NCBI GenBank assembly: GCA_964529325.1
Contig: CAZGWH010000002.1
Span: forward strand, 1 to 64,000
DNA: 64,000 nt
From: GCA-2689995 sp964529325
GTDB lineage: Bacteria > Fidelibacterota > Marinisomatia > SCGC-AAA003-L08 > GCA-2689995
Direction: 5' to 3'
The first letter of the stretch is position 1. Every line of letters begins with the position of its first letter. Under the pieces are notes generated by a model. It was not told the origin of the DNA. It did not search any database and saw nothing but the letters and a program-made list of their open reading frames with translations. A program made the translations under genes and the position numbers. Below, piece after piece: positions 52,954-62,573 of this stretch.

Positions 52954-53354
52954 TATTTGTTATTTAAACTTAGAATAGTTTTTATTTTTTTACCATTCTT
53001 CCATTTTTCTTTTAAAATAATTTCATTATCAGAATTCCATTGTGTGTATATACCATTTCGCTTACCATTTTTTATCCATTGTTCTGTTATTTCACCATTT
53101 TGAGAAAAAAATAATTGTTTGCCTTCAGGTCGTCCATTTTTATAATTTTTATCATATCTTTTTTTCCCATCTTCCCAAAATTCAATGGATCGAATTAATA
53201 TTTTATTACCTAATATATTTTTAGTTATATGAATTAATTTAGGATTTCCATTTGGAAAACTCTCAATTGTATGTTGTTTTTCAATTACCCAGATATCAGA
53301 AAATATGAAGAAAAATAATATAGTTAATAGCCCCAATAATATTGATTTATTCAA
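52953..53354 (-). CDS. MORN/YwqK-repeat protein
   Basis: A 133-residue protein with an N-terminal hydrophobic anchor or signal (about 5-25) and three to four YwqK/MORN-2-type repeats: FPNGNPKLIH, WEDGKKRYDKNYKNGRPEG, WIKNGKRNGIYTQW and EKWKNGKK. Repeats of this kind mediate protein contacts and are loosely linked with toxin-antitoxin annotations, without proof. The start is TTG 53354, which overlaps the end of a small membrane gene. It precedes dadA. Confidence 0.75.
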   Translation of the reverse strand: MNKSILLGLLTILFFFIFSDIWVIEKQHTIESFPNGNPKLIHITKNILGNKILIRSIEFWEDGKKRYDKNYKNGRPEGKQLFFSQNGEITEQWIKNGKRNGIYTQWNSDNEIILKEKWKNGKKIKTILSLNNK

Positions 53355-53502
53355 TGATAAAATCCTTTATTACTCTTATTGTAAGTAAAAATGAATCTTT
53401 AAAAAAGAAATATTGGATTAATCCGTATAATAATAGAATATCTATTACAATCCATCCCTTTAAAAAGTAGTTTTTTAATAGTTTTCTGAAATCAGATTCC
53501 AT
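53347..53502 (-). CDS. small membrane protein, 51 residues
   Basis: The frame starts at ATG 53502, 5 bases after an aagga site, and encodes a 51-residue protein with one hydrophobic span (about 17-35; GWIVIDILLLYGLIQYFFF) and a charged N-terminus. Its stop overlaps the TTG start of the YwqK-repeat gene by 8 bases, which supports co-translation. I recognise no family. It is too short for standard gene tracks and is included because of the ribosome site and coupling. Confidence 0.5.
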   Translation of the reverse strand: MESDFRKLLKNYFLKGWIVIDILLLYGLIQYFFFKDSFLLTIRVIKDFIIE

Positions 53503-53593
53503 TATTTCCTTGATTTGATTTTATGTTGATAATCATTTAATATATGCTTGTAATTAGAGTTGTATTTTACAATATATATAAAGGTTAATTACA

Positions 53594-54886
53594 ATGATAA
53601 AAATAGTCTTCGTTAATTTATATCTTGTCGTCCGTTTATTTGGAAATAGTTTTTATTCAGAAAATAATTTCAATTTACCACATTGTGGTTTTGATTTATT
53701 GATTCACCAAAAAATGAAAAATGATATTAATTATAAATTAAAAATGAATAATACAGTAAGTCAGTCGAAAAATTTAATAAATCAATTGTTTGATGATGAT
53801 GTTTATAAAATACCAGTTGTATTTCATGTGCTTTACAATAATGATGAGCAAAATATACCAGATTATGTTTTTGATGAACAAATTCAACAACTAAACTTAG
53901 ATTATCGGCGACAAAATAATAATGCCAATGAAACACGAGAAATTTTCTTAGATATTGCAGGTGATACTAAAATTGAGTTTTATTTAGCCGAAATTGATTC
54001 TGAAGGTGATTCAACAAATGGAATTACTCGTACTTTTACTCAGAATTTAGGATTTGAATTTATTGAATATGATGATTTAATATTAGGTGAAATTACTTTA
54101 AATAATGTTAAAAAATCGAATGAAGGAGGTATTGATCCTTGGGATACAGAAAGATATTTAAATATTTGGGTGTGTAATATTGAAGGAGGTAATTTTGGAC
54201 AAATTATGGGTTTTACTTATCCTCCAATTGAAATTAATGAAGCTTTAAATTTTACAAGTTTAGATGCACAACCATTTTGGGGTAACTATTCTTTTCAAGT
54301 TGAAGATAGTGCATTACAAGGAATTGTAATTAATTATACAGCAATTGGACCAGCCAATCTACAAGCTGAAATTGATGGCTTAAACCATAATGATTTAGGG
54401 CGAACACTTGTTCATGAAGTGGGGCATTATTTAGGTCTTCGTCATATTTGGGGAGATGCAATATTAAATAATGGGTGTGAAATGGATGATGGAATTAATG
54501 ATACACCTTCTCAGGCAAATTATTCATTTTATAATTGTGATTTTTCAATGAATTCTTGCGAAGATGAAGGTGAAATTATTTTACCCGATATGGTTGAAAA
54601 TTATATGGATTATAGTTCTGAGCATTGCATGAATATGTTTACGATAAATCAAATAGAAGTGATGCGTGCGGTTTTACAATATGCTCGCCCTCATTTATTT
54701 ACAATTGATATGCATTGTGAAATGGGTGATTTAAATAGTGATGGAGATATAAATATTAATGATATTATTGAAATTATAAATTTAGTTTTGAGTAGTAATT
54801 TTTATTTTTGTGGTGATTTAAATAATGATTTAATATTAAATATAATTGATGCAGTTTTACTAGTTGAATTTATTACAGGAACATAA
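53594..54886 (+). CDS. secreted M43-like (pappalysin-type) metalloprotease with dockerin
   Basis: A 430-residue exported protein with a signal peptide (about 1-17). The metzincin motif HEVGHYLGLRHIWG (HExxHxxGxxH) at about 274-287 is followed by CEDEGEI and NYMDYSSEHCMNMFT, the Met-turn region of M43 proteases. VVFHVLYNND near 75 is also typical of the family. It ends in a type I dockerin (GDLNSDGDININDIIEI, then DLNNDLILNIIDAV) with no sorting tail. Its stop overlaps the next ATG by one base. Confidence 0.88.
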   Translation: MIKIVFVNLYLVVRLFGNSFYSENNFNLPHCGFDLLIHQKMKNDINYKLKMNNTVSQSKNLINQLFDDDVYKIPVVFHVLYNNDEQNIPDYVFDEQIQQLNLDYRRQNNNANETREIFLDIAGDTKIEFYLAEIDSEGDSTNGITRTFTQNLGFEFIEYDDLILGEITLNNVKKSNEGGIDPWDTERYLNIWVCNIEGGNFGQIMGFTYPPIEINEALNFTSLDAQPFWGNYSFQVEDSALQGIVINYTAIGPANLQAEIDGLNHNDLGRTLVHEVGHYLGLRHIWGDAILNNGCEMDDGINDTPSQANYSFYNCDFSMNSCEDEGEIILPDMVENYMDYSSEHCMNMFTINQIEVMRAVLQYARPHLFTIDMHCEMGDLNSDGDININDIIEIINLVLSSNFYFCGDLNNDLILNIIDAVLLVEFITGT

Positions 54887-55752
54887 TGGATATTAAATCT
54901 AAACTATTAAACGGTATTCCATATAAAGAATTTAATTATGGAAATAATAAAGAAGAATTAATATTTCTTCACGCAAATGCATTTCCACCTACATGTTATT
55001 TACCATTATTTAGTGAATTAGGACATCGTTTCAATATTATTTGCCCATTATTTAAACCATTATGGGATGAACCTGGAAATCCAAATAAATTGTTAGATTG
55101 GTCACCTTTAAAAGAGGATATGCTTCTATTTGTTAATTCATTACCAGAGGAGAATTATTATTTCTCAGGTCATTCTTTAGGTGGGCATGTTGCTTTAAGA
55201 ATTGCATTAGAGAATTCAAATAAGGTAAAAAAATTAGTTTTATTAGATCCGATTATTTTTTCTAAATGGATGATTTTTATGTGGAGTTTTATTCAATGGA
55301 CTGATTTCGGTGAAAGACATCATCCTATGATTCAAGCATGTAAAAATCAGAGGTTAATTTATAATTCAAAATTAGAATTAGTAAAAAGATATCGTACTAA
55401 AAAAATATTTAATAATATTTCAGATAATGATTTATTATTTTTAATTGATGGTTTAGTTAAAGAGATGGATGATGAAAAAGTCAGGATTAAATTTCCTAAA
55501 GATTGGGAAATCCAAATTTATCGTTCAGGAATGATTGCTGATAAATTTATTTGGAGAAATATTAAAGAGTTAAATAAAGAAATATTATTGCTTCACGCTG
55601 AAAAAACTCATGCTCCTCGTAGTTCTGTAATTAATAAATTAGTTAAAAAATCAAATTTTATAACATCGGAATTTTTACTTGGGTATTCTCATTTTTTTCC
55701 CTTTGAAAATCCAAAATTTGTTGGGAAAAAAATGATTGATTTTTTCCTTTAA
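54886..55752 (+). CDS. alpha/beta hydrolase
   Basis: A 288-residue alpha/beta-hydrolase-fold protein. The nucleophile elbow is SGHSLGGHVAL (Ser near residue 95), HANAFPPTCYLPL forms the oxyanion region, and the catalytic His is in GYSHFFPFENP near the C-terminus. Acid residue is not certain. No signal peptide. Substrate is unknown. It is translationally coupled to the M43 protease gene (TAATGG). Confidence 0.8.
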   Translation: MDIKSKLLNGIPYKEFNYGNNKEELIFLHANAFPPTCYLPLFSELGHRFNIICPLFKPLWDEPGNPNKLLDWSPLKEDMLLFVNSLPEENYYFSGHSLGGHVALRIALENSNKVKKLVLLDPIIFSKWMIFMWSFIQWTDFGERHHPMIQACKNQRLIYNSKLELVKRYRTKKIFNNISDNDLLFLIDGLVKEMDDEKVRIKFPKDWEIQIYRSGMIADKFIWRNIKELNKEILLLHAEKTHAPRSSVINKLVKKSNFITSEFLLGYSHFFPFENPKFVGKKMIDFFL

Positions 55753-55900
55753 AACAATTGTCTGCGGTCTTGGTCTATGTTTATAATATTCCTTAAATTT
55801 AATGGTATATTGGAATTGAAAATTAACAAGTTAAAATATAAATTGAGAAGCTATTTCTGTTCGAGGCAGAATTTAGGGGAAAATTAATTAATAAGAATTG
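55753..55900 (+). other. possible small RNA or leader
   Basis: A 148-base AT-rich region with a tataat box at 55781-55786, a small hairpin ttctg-ttcgagg-cagaa at about 55855-55871 and a terminator at 55901-55927. A transcript of about 110-130 bases before the zinc-ribbon gene would fit a small RNA or attenuator. It does not match a family I recognise. Confidence 0.35.
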
Positions 55901-55927
55901 AATGCACCTTCATAGAGGTGCATTTTT
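55901..55927 (+). terminator. rho-independent terminator or attenuator
   Basis: aatgcacct (55901-55909) pairs with aggtgcatt (55916-55924) around a 6-base loop, followed by T residues. It ends 22 bases before the start of the zinc-ribbon gene, so it either ends the preceding transcript or attenuates that gene. Confidence 0.85.
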
Positions 55928-55948
55928 TATATAAAAAACTAGGAGTAT

Positions 55949-56659
55949 ATGAATAATAATTTAGATTTATTGATTCAATTGGGTGATATTGATTATAGAA
56001 TAAATGAAATTAATGAATTAAAAGGAGATTTACCCGAGCAGGTAGATTCTCAAAAACAATTGATAGTTCAATTAAATTCAGAAAATGAAACGAATGAGAT
56101 TAAACTAACAGAAACCGAACATGAGTTGACAGAAAACCAATATGCTTTGGATGATACCAATGCTAAATTAAAAAAATATAAAAAGCAACTTTATTTAGTT
56201 ACAACAAATAAAGAATATGATGCATTACTTACAGAAATTGATCATTCAAAAGAATTATTAAATAATACTCAAGCTAAATATGATGAGATGAAATCTTTAC
56301 AAGAAACACTTTCTTCATCATTAAAAAATAATAAAATTAAATTAGAAGAAACGAGTAGCTCATTAATCGAGTGTGAAACAGAACTTAATGAGGCATTAAA
56401 AGATTCAGAGGATGAATTTAAATCACTCGAAAAAAAGAGAATTGTTTTAGAAAAGAAAATAGATGCTCGCTTTCTTTCGCTTTATAACCGTATGAGAAGT
56501 GGGAGAAGAGGGATGGGAATAATAAGTGTACATAAAAATGCATGTGGTTCTTGTTATAATATTATGCCTCCACAAACAATAATTGAAATTAGAAAATCAG
56601 AAAAAATAATTACATGTCATACATGTGGAATTATTTTGTTCTGGGAAAACGAAGATTAA
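55949..56659 (+). CDS. coiled-coil C4 zinc-ribbon protein (CdsZ/DUF164-like)
   Basis: A 236-residue protein made of a long antiparallel coiled coil (about 20-175) and a C-terminal C4 zinc ribbon, CGSCYNIMPPQ and CHTCGIILFW. This is the layout of the DUF164/CdsZ family, proposed to bind RNA or act as secretion chaperones; the role is uncertain. The sequence KKQLYLVTTNKEYDALLTEI near 75 is a conserved family block. It precedes rnpB by 4 bases. Confidence 0.82.
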   Translation: MNNNLDLLIQLGDIDYRINEINELKGDLPEQVDSQKQLIVQLNSENETNEIKLTETEHELTENQYALDDTNAKLKKYKKQLYLVTTNKEYDALLTEIDHSKELLNNTQAKYDEMKSLQETLSSSLKNNKIKLEETSSSLIECETELNEALKDSEDEFKSLEKKRIVLEKKIDARFLSLYNRMRSGRRGMGIISVHKNACGSCYNIMPPQTIIEIRKSEKIITCHTCGIILFWENED

Positions 56660-56663
56660 ATTT

Positions 56664-56999
56664 GGGGTCGATTGGATGACTGCCTTTAATTTTATTAAGG
56701 GAGGAAAGTCCGAACTCCGCAGGACAGACTGCCTCTTAACAAGAGGATCGTAAGAATGGCAAGTGCAACAGAAAGTAAACTTCTACATTAGTAGAAAAGG
56801 TGAAATGGTGGTGTAAGAGACCACCAGTTAATTAGAAAACTAATTAAGCTAGGTAAACCCCAGTCGGAGCAAAATTGAACAGCCCTGTGTGGTCCGCATA
56901 AAGGGTGGGTAAATTGCATGAATTAAATTGTGAAATTTAATCCAGATGAATAGTCATCATCCAATAGGAATACAGAATTCGGCTTATAGATCGACTCCA
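56664..56999 (+). ncRNA. rnpB: RNase P RNA, bacterial type A
   Basis: The catalytic RNA of RNase P, which removes tRNA 5' leaders. The diagnostic blocks are gaggaaagtccgaactccgc near 56702, acagaaa near 56768, aggtaaacccc near 56852, and cagaattcggcttataga near 56973. The ends pair as P1 (ggggtcgat at 56664-56672 with atcgactcc at 56990-56998). Length of about 335 bases is typical. It lies between the zinc-ribbon gene and recJ. Confidence 0.95.
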
Positions 57000-57011
57000 A
57001 AAAATTAAATT

Positions 57012-58733
57012 ATGAATTATAATTGGGAAATAAAAAAAACTTCAGAAGATTCTCTTAAACAGATTATTGATGAATTTAAATTACCTAAATCAATAGCTAC
57101 AATTATGGCTCAAAGAGGAATTATAAATCGTGAAAATTCACGAAATTTCTTTTATCCAGATTTGAATAGTCTGCATGATCCATTTTTGATGCTAGGGATG
57201 GAAAAATCCGTAATTTATATTCAGAAATTAATTGAAGAGAAAAAGACAATTCTTCTTTTTGGCGATTATGATGTAGATGGCACCACTGGAACTTCTACGA
57301 TGTTTCTATTTTTTAAATCTTTAGGTGTTGATGTTCATTATTATATTCCAAATCGAATGAATGAGGGCTATGGATTATCAAATAAAGGAATTGATTTTGC
57401 CGTTGATATTGGAGCTAAATTATTAATTACCTGTGATTGTGGAATTACAGCCGTTGATAAGGTCGATTATGCTAATTCAAAAGGATTAAATATCATAATT
57501 ACTGATCACCATAAACAGAGTGAAATATTACCTAATGCATTTTCAATAATAAATCCAAACCAAAATAATTGTAATTACCCATTTAAAGGATTATGTGGTG
57601 CTGGAGTTGCATTAAAATTAATTTTAGCGATTTGTAGGAAAATAGGAATACCTGATGAGAAAGCTCTAAAATATACTGATTTAGTTACATTGGGAATTGC
57701 AGCAGATATTGTTCCTATGATTGATGAAAATAGAATTATTGCAAATGATGGTATTCGAAGAATTGAATTAAAAGAAAATATCGGGATTAATGCATTATTG
57801 AATTCTGGTGGGTTAAATGGCAAAGAAATTACAATTGGCCGACTTGTATTTTGGGTATCACCTAAAATAAATGCAGCGGGTAGGCTTGGAGATGCAGGTA
57901 GAGCAGTAAAATTAATGACAACATCGAATCCAATATTAGCAAAAAGAATTGCAGATGATTTAGAAAAAGAAAATAAAAAAAGACAGGAAATAACAATTAA
58001 TACTGTTGAGAATTGTTTATTTCAAGTACAATCAAATTCAAATATTGATAATGAACATGCAGTTATTTTATTTAAAGAAGGTTGGCATCATGGTGTTGTT
58101 GGTATCGTTGCATCAAAAATAAAAGAAAATTTTAATAAACCAACAATAATAATTAGTTTGGATGAGACTGGCATTGGACGGGCATCGTGCAGAAGTATTC
58201 CAGGGTTTGATATTCATTCAGCATTGAGTAAATGCTCAGAATTTTTAGTTGGTTTTGGTGGACATCCAATGGCCGCAGGTTTTTCAATTGAAAAAAAGAA
58301 TATTGAGCCATTTTATAAGGCATTTCAAAAAAAAGCATTAGAGTTAATTAAATCTGAACAATTAATCCCGAGAATTAAAATAGATTATTCGTTAGATATT
58401 AGTGAAATAAATTCAAGATTTTTAAAATTTTTAAAGTCGATGGCACCTTATGGGCCAAGAAACATGCGTCCAAAATTTTTATCAAGAAAAGTAAATTTAA
58501 AAGGAATGCCTCGATTAATTGGAAAAAAAAATGATACCCTGAAATTTTCAATACAAGATAATAAATCTGTGTATGATGCAATAGGTTTTAATTTAGTTGA
58601 GAAATATGAATATTTATTATCAGGAGAACCTGTAGATTTGGTTTTTGAAATAGGTGAAAATGAATGGAATGGAAAAAAATCTATTCAATTAGAGATAAAA
58701 GATATTAAACCAAAGGAGCAAATTAATGTATAG
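57012..58733 (+). CDS. recJ: single-stranded-DNA-specific exonuclease RecJ
   Basis: A 573-residue DHH/DHHA1 nuclease that degrades single-stranded DNA 5' to 3' in recombination and repair. The DHH-domain motifs are FGDYDVDGTTG, CDCGI and TDHHK, followed by GLCGAGVALKL, and the DHHA1 motif GFGGHPMAAGFS. A C-terminal OB fold completes it. Its 3' end overlaps fabH by 8 bases. Confidence 0.95.
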   Translation: MNYNWEIKKTSEDSLKQIIDEFKLPKSIATIMAQRGIINRENSRNFFYPDLNSLHDPFLMLGMEKSVIYIQKLIEEKKTILLFGDYDVDGTTGTSTMFLFFKSLGVDVHYYIPNRMNEGYGLSNKGIDFAVDIGAKLLITCDCGITAVDKVDYANSKGLNIIITDHHKQSEILPNAFSIINPNQNNCNYPFKGLCGAGVALKLILAICRKIGIPDEKALKYTDLVTLGIAADIVPMIDENRIIANDGIRRIELKENIGINALLNSGGLNGKEITIGRLVFWVSPKINAAGRLGDAGRAVKLMTTSNPILAKRIADDLEKENKKRQEITINTVENCLFQVQSNSNIDNEHAVILFKEGWHHGVVGIVASKIKENFNKPTIIISLDETGIGRASCRSIPGFDIHSALSKCSEFLVGFGGHPMAAGFSIEKKNIEPFYKAFQKKALELIKSEQLIPRIKIDYSLDISEINSRFLKFLKSMAPYGPRNMRPKFLSRKVNLKGMPRLIGKKNDTLKFSIQDNKSVYDAIGFNLVEKYEYLLSGEPVDLVFEIGENEWNGKKSIQLEIKDIKPKEQINV

Positions 58734-59718
58734 AGCATATATTTCTGGAATTGGACATTATTTACCTGAAAATATTGTTACGAATGATGATTTAACTAAA
58801 ATAATGGATACTTCTGATGAATGGATTGTTGAAAGAACAGGTATAAAACAAAGACATTATATTACTGGAAATCAAGGTCCTTCAGATTTAGCTATTTCTG
58901 CAACTGAAGATGCTTTGAAAATGGCAGGATTAACTGTTGATGATATTGATTTAATTATTTTTGCAACTTCAACACCTGATTATTATGCACCAGGATCAGG
59001 ATGTTTATTACAGGAAAAAATGGGTTTTAATACAATTGGTGCATTGGATATAAGAGTTCAATGCTCCGGTTTTGTATATGGATTATCAATTGCAGAACAA
59101 TATATTAAAACGGGCTCTGCAAAACATATATTATTAGTTGGAGCTGAAGTTCAATCTACAGCTATGGATATGACTACAAAAGGGAGAGATACTGCTGTTA
59201 TTTTTGCTGATGGTGCTGGTGCAGTAATACTTTCAGCAACAGAAGAAGATAAAGGGATATTATCAACTCATATACATTCAGAAGGAAAATATGCAAAGGA
59301 ACTTTGGGTTGAAAGCCCTTCAAGTAAAGTGAATCCTAGAATAACTCCTAAAATTATAGATGATGGTAAACATTTATTATTTATGAATGGTAGAGAAGTA
59401 TTTAAAAATGCTGTAAAACGGTTTCCTGAGGTTATAATAGAAGCGATGGATGCAAATGGGTTAACAATAGATGATATTGATGTATTAGTACCGCATCAAG
59501 CAAATATTAGGATTACAGAATTTGTTGCAAAAAAATTAGGAATGCCAATGAATAAAATAATATCTAATATTCATCGTGTTGGAAATACAACAGCTGCTTC
59601 AATTCCAATTGCATTAAGTGAAGCGGTTAATCAAGGAAAAATTAAAAAAGGACAAAATATTATATTAGCAGCGTTTGGCTCTGGTTTTGCTTGGGCGTCA
59701 GCAGCAATAAAATGGTAA
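58726..59718 (+). CDS. fabH: 3-oxoacyl-ACP synthase III
   Basis: A 330-residue condensing enzyme that starts fatty acid synthesis from acetyl-CoA and malonyl-ACP. The active-site triad is visible: Cys in RVQCSGFVYGL, His in PHQANIRI, Asn in VGNTTAASIP. The N-terminus ISGIGHYLPENIVTN is typical. It overlaps recJ and precedes an acyl-CoA dehydrogenase by 3 bases. Confidence 0.93.
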   Translation: MYRAYISGIGHYLPENIVTNDDLTKIMDTSDEWIVERTGIKQRHYITGNQGPSDLAISATEDALKMAGLTVDDIDLIIFATSTPDYYAPGSGCLLQEKMGFNTIGALDIRVQCSGFVYGLSIAEQYIKTGSAKHILLVGAEVQSTAMDMTTKGRDTAVIFADGAGAVILSATEEDKGILSTHIHSEGKYAKELWVESPSSKVNPRITPKIIDDGKHLLFMNGREVFKNAVKRFPEVIIEAMDANGLTIDDIDVLVPHQANIRITEFVAKKLGMPMNKIISNIHRVGNTTAASIPIALSEAVNQGKIKKGQNIILAAFGSGFAWASAAIKW

Positions 59719-59721
59719 ATT

Positions 59722-60882
59722 ATGGATAAATTATATTTTAATGAAGAGCATCAAATGCTCAGAGAAATGGTTCGTGAATTTGCTCAAAATGAAGTAAAAC
59801 CAATTGCTAAACAAATTGATAAATCGGGTGAGTTTCCGAGCGAATCTGTTAAAAAAATGGGCGATTTAGGTTTAATGGGAATTCCATGGCCTGAAGCATA
59901 TGGTGGAACTGGTATGGATTTAAGAGCATTAGTAATCGCTATTGAAGAAATAGGGAAAGTTTGTTGTTCAACTGCTGCTACTATGATGGCTCATACTTCA
60001 TTAGGTACAGGTGGTATTTATTATTTTGGAACAGAAGATCAAAAGAAAAAATATATGCCTGAATTAGCATCTGGGCGTATGATTGGCGCATTTGGATTAA
60101 CCGAACCAAACGCTGGAAGTGATGCAGGTAATACACAAACAACTGCTACATTAGATGGAAATGAGTTTGTAATCAATGGGCAAAAAGTATTTTGTACAAA
60201 TGCAGGTTATGCAGGTTTAATTACTTTTACAGCGCAATATATTGAAAATGGTGAAAATAAAGGTATTGGAGCATTCTTTGTTGAAAGTGGAACAGATGGA
60301 TTAAATTTAAGTCCTCCAGAGAAAAAAATGGGATGGAAAGCTTCTGATACTCGCTCTATATATTTTGAAGACATGAGGATACCAAAAGAAAACATTATTG
60401 GTTCACCTGAAAGTGGATTTAAACAATTTTTAAATACGCTAACTTCTGGACGAATTACAATTGGTGCATTAAGTATTGGAACGGCTATGGGTGGATATGA
60501 AGCGGCATTAAATTATTCATGCGAGCGGTCTGCATTTGGAAAGCAAATTTCGAAATTTCAAGGGGTTAGTTTTAAACTAGCTGATATGGCTACAAGAATA
60601 GAAGCTTCTAAACATCTTGTATATCATGCTGCTTATTTAAAAGATAAAGGCGAGTCTGTAATAAAAGAAGCTGCAATGGCTAAATTATTTTCAAGTGAAT
60701 CTGCTATGCAAATTACAACGGATGCTATTCAATTACATGGTGGTTATGGTTATATACATGAATATGATGTAGAACGATTTTTTAGAGATGCTAAAATTCT
60801 AGAAATTGGTGAAGGAACAAGTGAGATTCAACGAATAATAATTTCTCGAGAAATATTAAAATCATTACAAAAAACTGCGTGA
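59722..60882 (+). CDS. acyl-CoA dehydrogenase
   Basis: A 386-residue FAD enzyme for the first step of beta-oxidation or a branched/short-chain variant. FGLTEPNAGSDAG and QKVFCTNAG form the FAD/substrate region. QLHGGYGYIHEYDVERFFRDAK and EGTSEIQRIII mark the C-terminal helices, the latter near the usual catalytic Glu of short-chain types. The adjacency to fabH may reflect fatty-acid metabolism, but chain specificity is unknown. It overlaps ybeY by 4 bases. Confidence 0.92.
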   Translation: MDKLYFNEEHQMLREMVREFAQNEVKPIAKQIDKSGEFPSESVKKMGDLGLMGIPWPEAYGGTGMDLRALVIAIEEIGKVCCSTAATMMAHTSLGTGGIYYFGTEDQKKKYMPELASGRMIGAFGLTEPNAGSDAGNTQTTATLDGNEFVINGQKVFCTNAGYAGLITFTAQYIENGENKGIGAFFVESGTDGLNLSPPEKKMGWKASDTRSIYFEDMRIPKENIIGSPESGFKQFLNTLTSGRITIGALSIGTAMGGYEAALNYSCERSAFGKQISKFQGVSFKLADMATRIEASKHLVYHAAYLKDKGESVIKEAAMAKLFSSESAMQITTDAIQLHGGYGYIHEYDVERFFRDAKILEIGEGTSEIQRIIISREILKSLQKTA

Positions 60883-61316
60883 TTAAAGTAGAAATTTCAG
60901 AAGATTACGATCCGCTACCTAATTTTAAATATAATAATATTAGTAATTGCGTAAATACATTATTAAATGATTATCAAATAGAAAATGGATATATCAATTT
61001 TATTATTGTTAATGATGATACATTGCGTAAAATGAAAAAAAAATATTTTGATATGGATGTTTTTACAGATGTAATGGCATTTAATTTAGAAGAAGAAAAT
61101 GAACAGCTTGATGGCGAAATTTATATTAGCTGGGAACGAATTGTTGAAAATGCAAAAACATTAAAATTAGATGTCGATGATGAGTTTAAAAGAATATTAA
61201 TCCATGGTGTATTGCATTTAATAGGATTTGATGATCAAACCAAAAAAGAAAAATCTGAAATGACGATCTTAGAGAATTTGTATATTTCAAAATTCAATAT
61301 GGCATTTTACTCTTGA
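60879..61316 (+). CDS. ybeY: rRNA maturation endoribonuclease YbeY
   Basis: A 145-residue UPF0054 protein for 16S rRNA 3' maturation and ribosome quality control. The metal motif reads HGVLHLIGFDDQTKKEKSEM: the first two His are present while the third His of the classical HGxLHLxGyDH is Asp. Similar variants occur in Bacteroidota-like YbeY, so it may still be active. It is coupled to both neighbours by 4-base overlaps. Confidence 0.9.
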   Translation: MIKVEISEDYDPLPNFKYNNISNCVNTLLNDYQIENGYINFIIVNDDTLRKMKKKYFDMDVFTDVMAFNLEEENEQLDGEIYISWERIVENAKTLKLDVDDEFKRILIHGVLHLIGFDDQTKKEKSEMTILENLYISKFNMAFYS

Positions 61317-62569
61317 TTTATTATTTTATTTTATTTACTATTTTATTAATTTTATCAGGAATATTTTCGGGTTCTGAAACTGCATTATTTCAAATAAAGA
61401 CACACCGCAAGGATATCACCGAAGATATTTTGAAATTATTAGAAAATCCAAGAAAATTATTAATTTCGATTTTAACAGGGAATACAATAATCAATGTTGT
61501 TATTGCATCATTAGCAGCAATGATTACATCAAAATTTGCTGAAGATAATGGCTATTCAACTTCTATAATATTATTATTAGATATTGGTGTTGTTACCGTA
61601 ATTGTTCTTTTATTTGGAGAAATTCTACCTAAATTATTTGCAAATAAAAATGGATTGAAATTTGCTCAAATTTTTCATTTTCCATTAAAAATGATGTCCA
61701 CTTTAATATCTCCAATTGTTTCAATTTTATATGCAATCACAAATGGTTTAGTTAAAATTTTACCGATTAAAAAAGAAAAAATATTTGATACTGAAGAAGA
61801 ATTAATTTTATTAACAGAATTAGGTGAGGAAGAGGGAACATTACAGGCTGAAGAATCTGAAATGATACAATCCATATTTGAATTTCATGAAAAAAATGTA
61901 CATGAAATTATGACACCTCGAGTTGATATGATTGCCCTATCATCCAAAGCCTCATTAGATGAAGTAATGGATGTGATAAAGGATAAACAATATTCTAAAA
62001 TTCCAATTTATAAAAAAAATATTGATGATATAAAAGGGGTATTATTTGCAAAAGATATTTTACCCTATTTAACAGGTTCACGGCCTCAAATTAATTTAAG
62101 TAGAATTTCACGGCAACCTTATTTTGTCCCCGAAAATAAAAATATTGATGAATTATTAAAAGATTTCAGAGCAAGAAAAACAAATATTGCAATTGTTGTT
62201 GATGAATGGGGGGGCACAGAAGGAATCATTACTTTAGAAGATATTGTTGAGGAAGTTTTGGGCGAAATCAGAGACCCTTATGATAATGAAGAATCTCAAG
62301 TTAAAAAAATTGATGATGATAATTTTGTAGCAGAAGGTAAAATTTCAATATATGATTTAGAAGAAGAGACTGAGTTGGAATTTCCTGAAAATAGAGATTA
62401 TGATACACTTGGTGGTTTCATTTTTACGCTTCATGGAAATATTCCAAACAGTGGTCAACAATTTGAATATAATTCATATTTATTTACAATTAAAGAAATG
62501 GATGGGCATCGAATTGAAAAAGTGCTTATTGAAAAAATGTTAATTTCAGTAAATGAGATAAGTAAATAA
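61313..62569 (+). CDS. CNNM/CorC-family protein (hemolysin-like, CBS domains)
   Basis: A 418-residue membrane protein with an N-terminal DUF21/CNNM domain of about four spans (SGIFSGSETALFQ near the start), two CBS domains (about 200-320; IMTPRVDMIAL, IVVDEWGGTEGIITLEDI) and a C-terminal CorC/HlyC domain (about 335-410). The family is linked to magnesium or cobalt efflux. It overlaps ybeY; a ybeY-CNNM pairing is common. Confidence 0.9.
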   Translation: MIYYFILFTILLILSGIFSGSETALFQIKTHRKDITEDILKLLENPRKLLISILTGNTIINVVIASLAAMITSKFAEDNGYSTSIILLLDIGVVTVIVLLFGEILPKLFANKNGLKFAQIFHFPLKMMSTLISPIVSILYAITNGLVKILPIKKEKIFDTEEELILLTELGEEEGTLQAEESEMIQSIFEFHEKNVHEIMTPRVDMIALSSKASLDEVMDVIKDKQYSKIPIYKKNIDDIKGVLFAKDILPYLTGSRPQINLSRISRQPYFVPENKNIDELLKDFRARKTNIAIVVDEWGGTEGIITLEDIVEEVLGEIRDPYDNEESQVKKIDDDNFVAEGKISIYDLEEETELEFPENRDYDTLGGFIFTLHGNIPNSGQQFEYNSYLFTIKEMDGHRIEKVLIEKMLISVNEISK

Positions 62570-62573
62570 TTAA

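Noticed and set aside
55855..55871. tRNA-like T-arm (gttcgaggc)
   Set aside because: No acceptor stem or other arms can be built around it.
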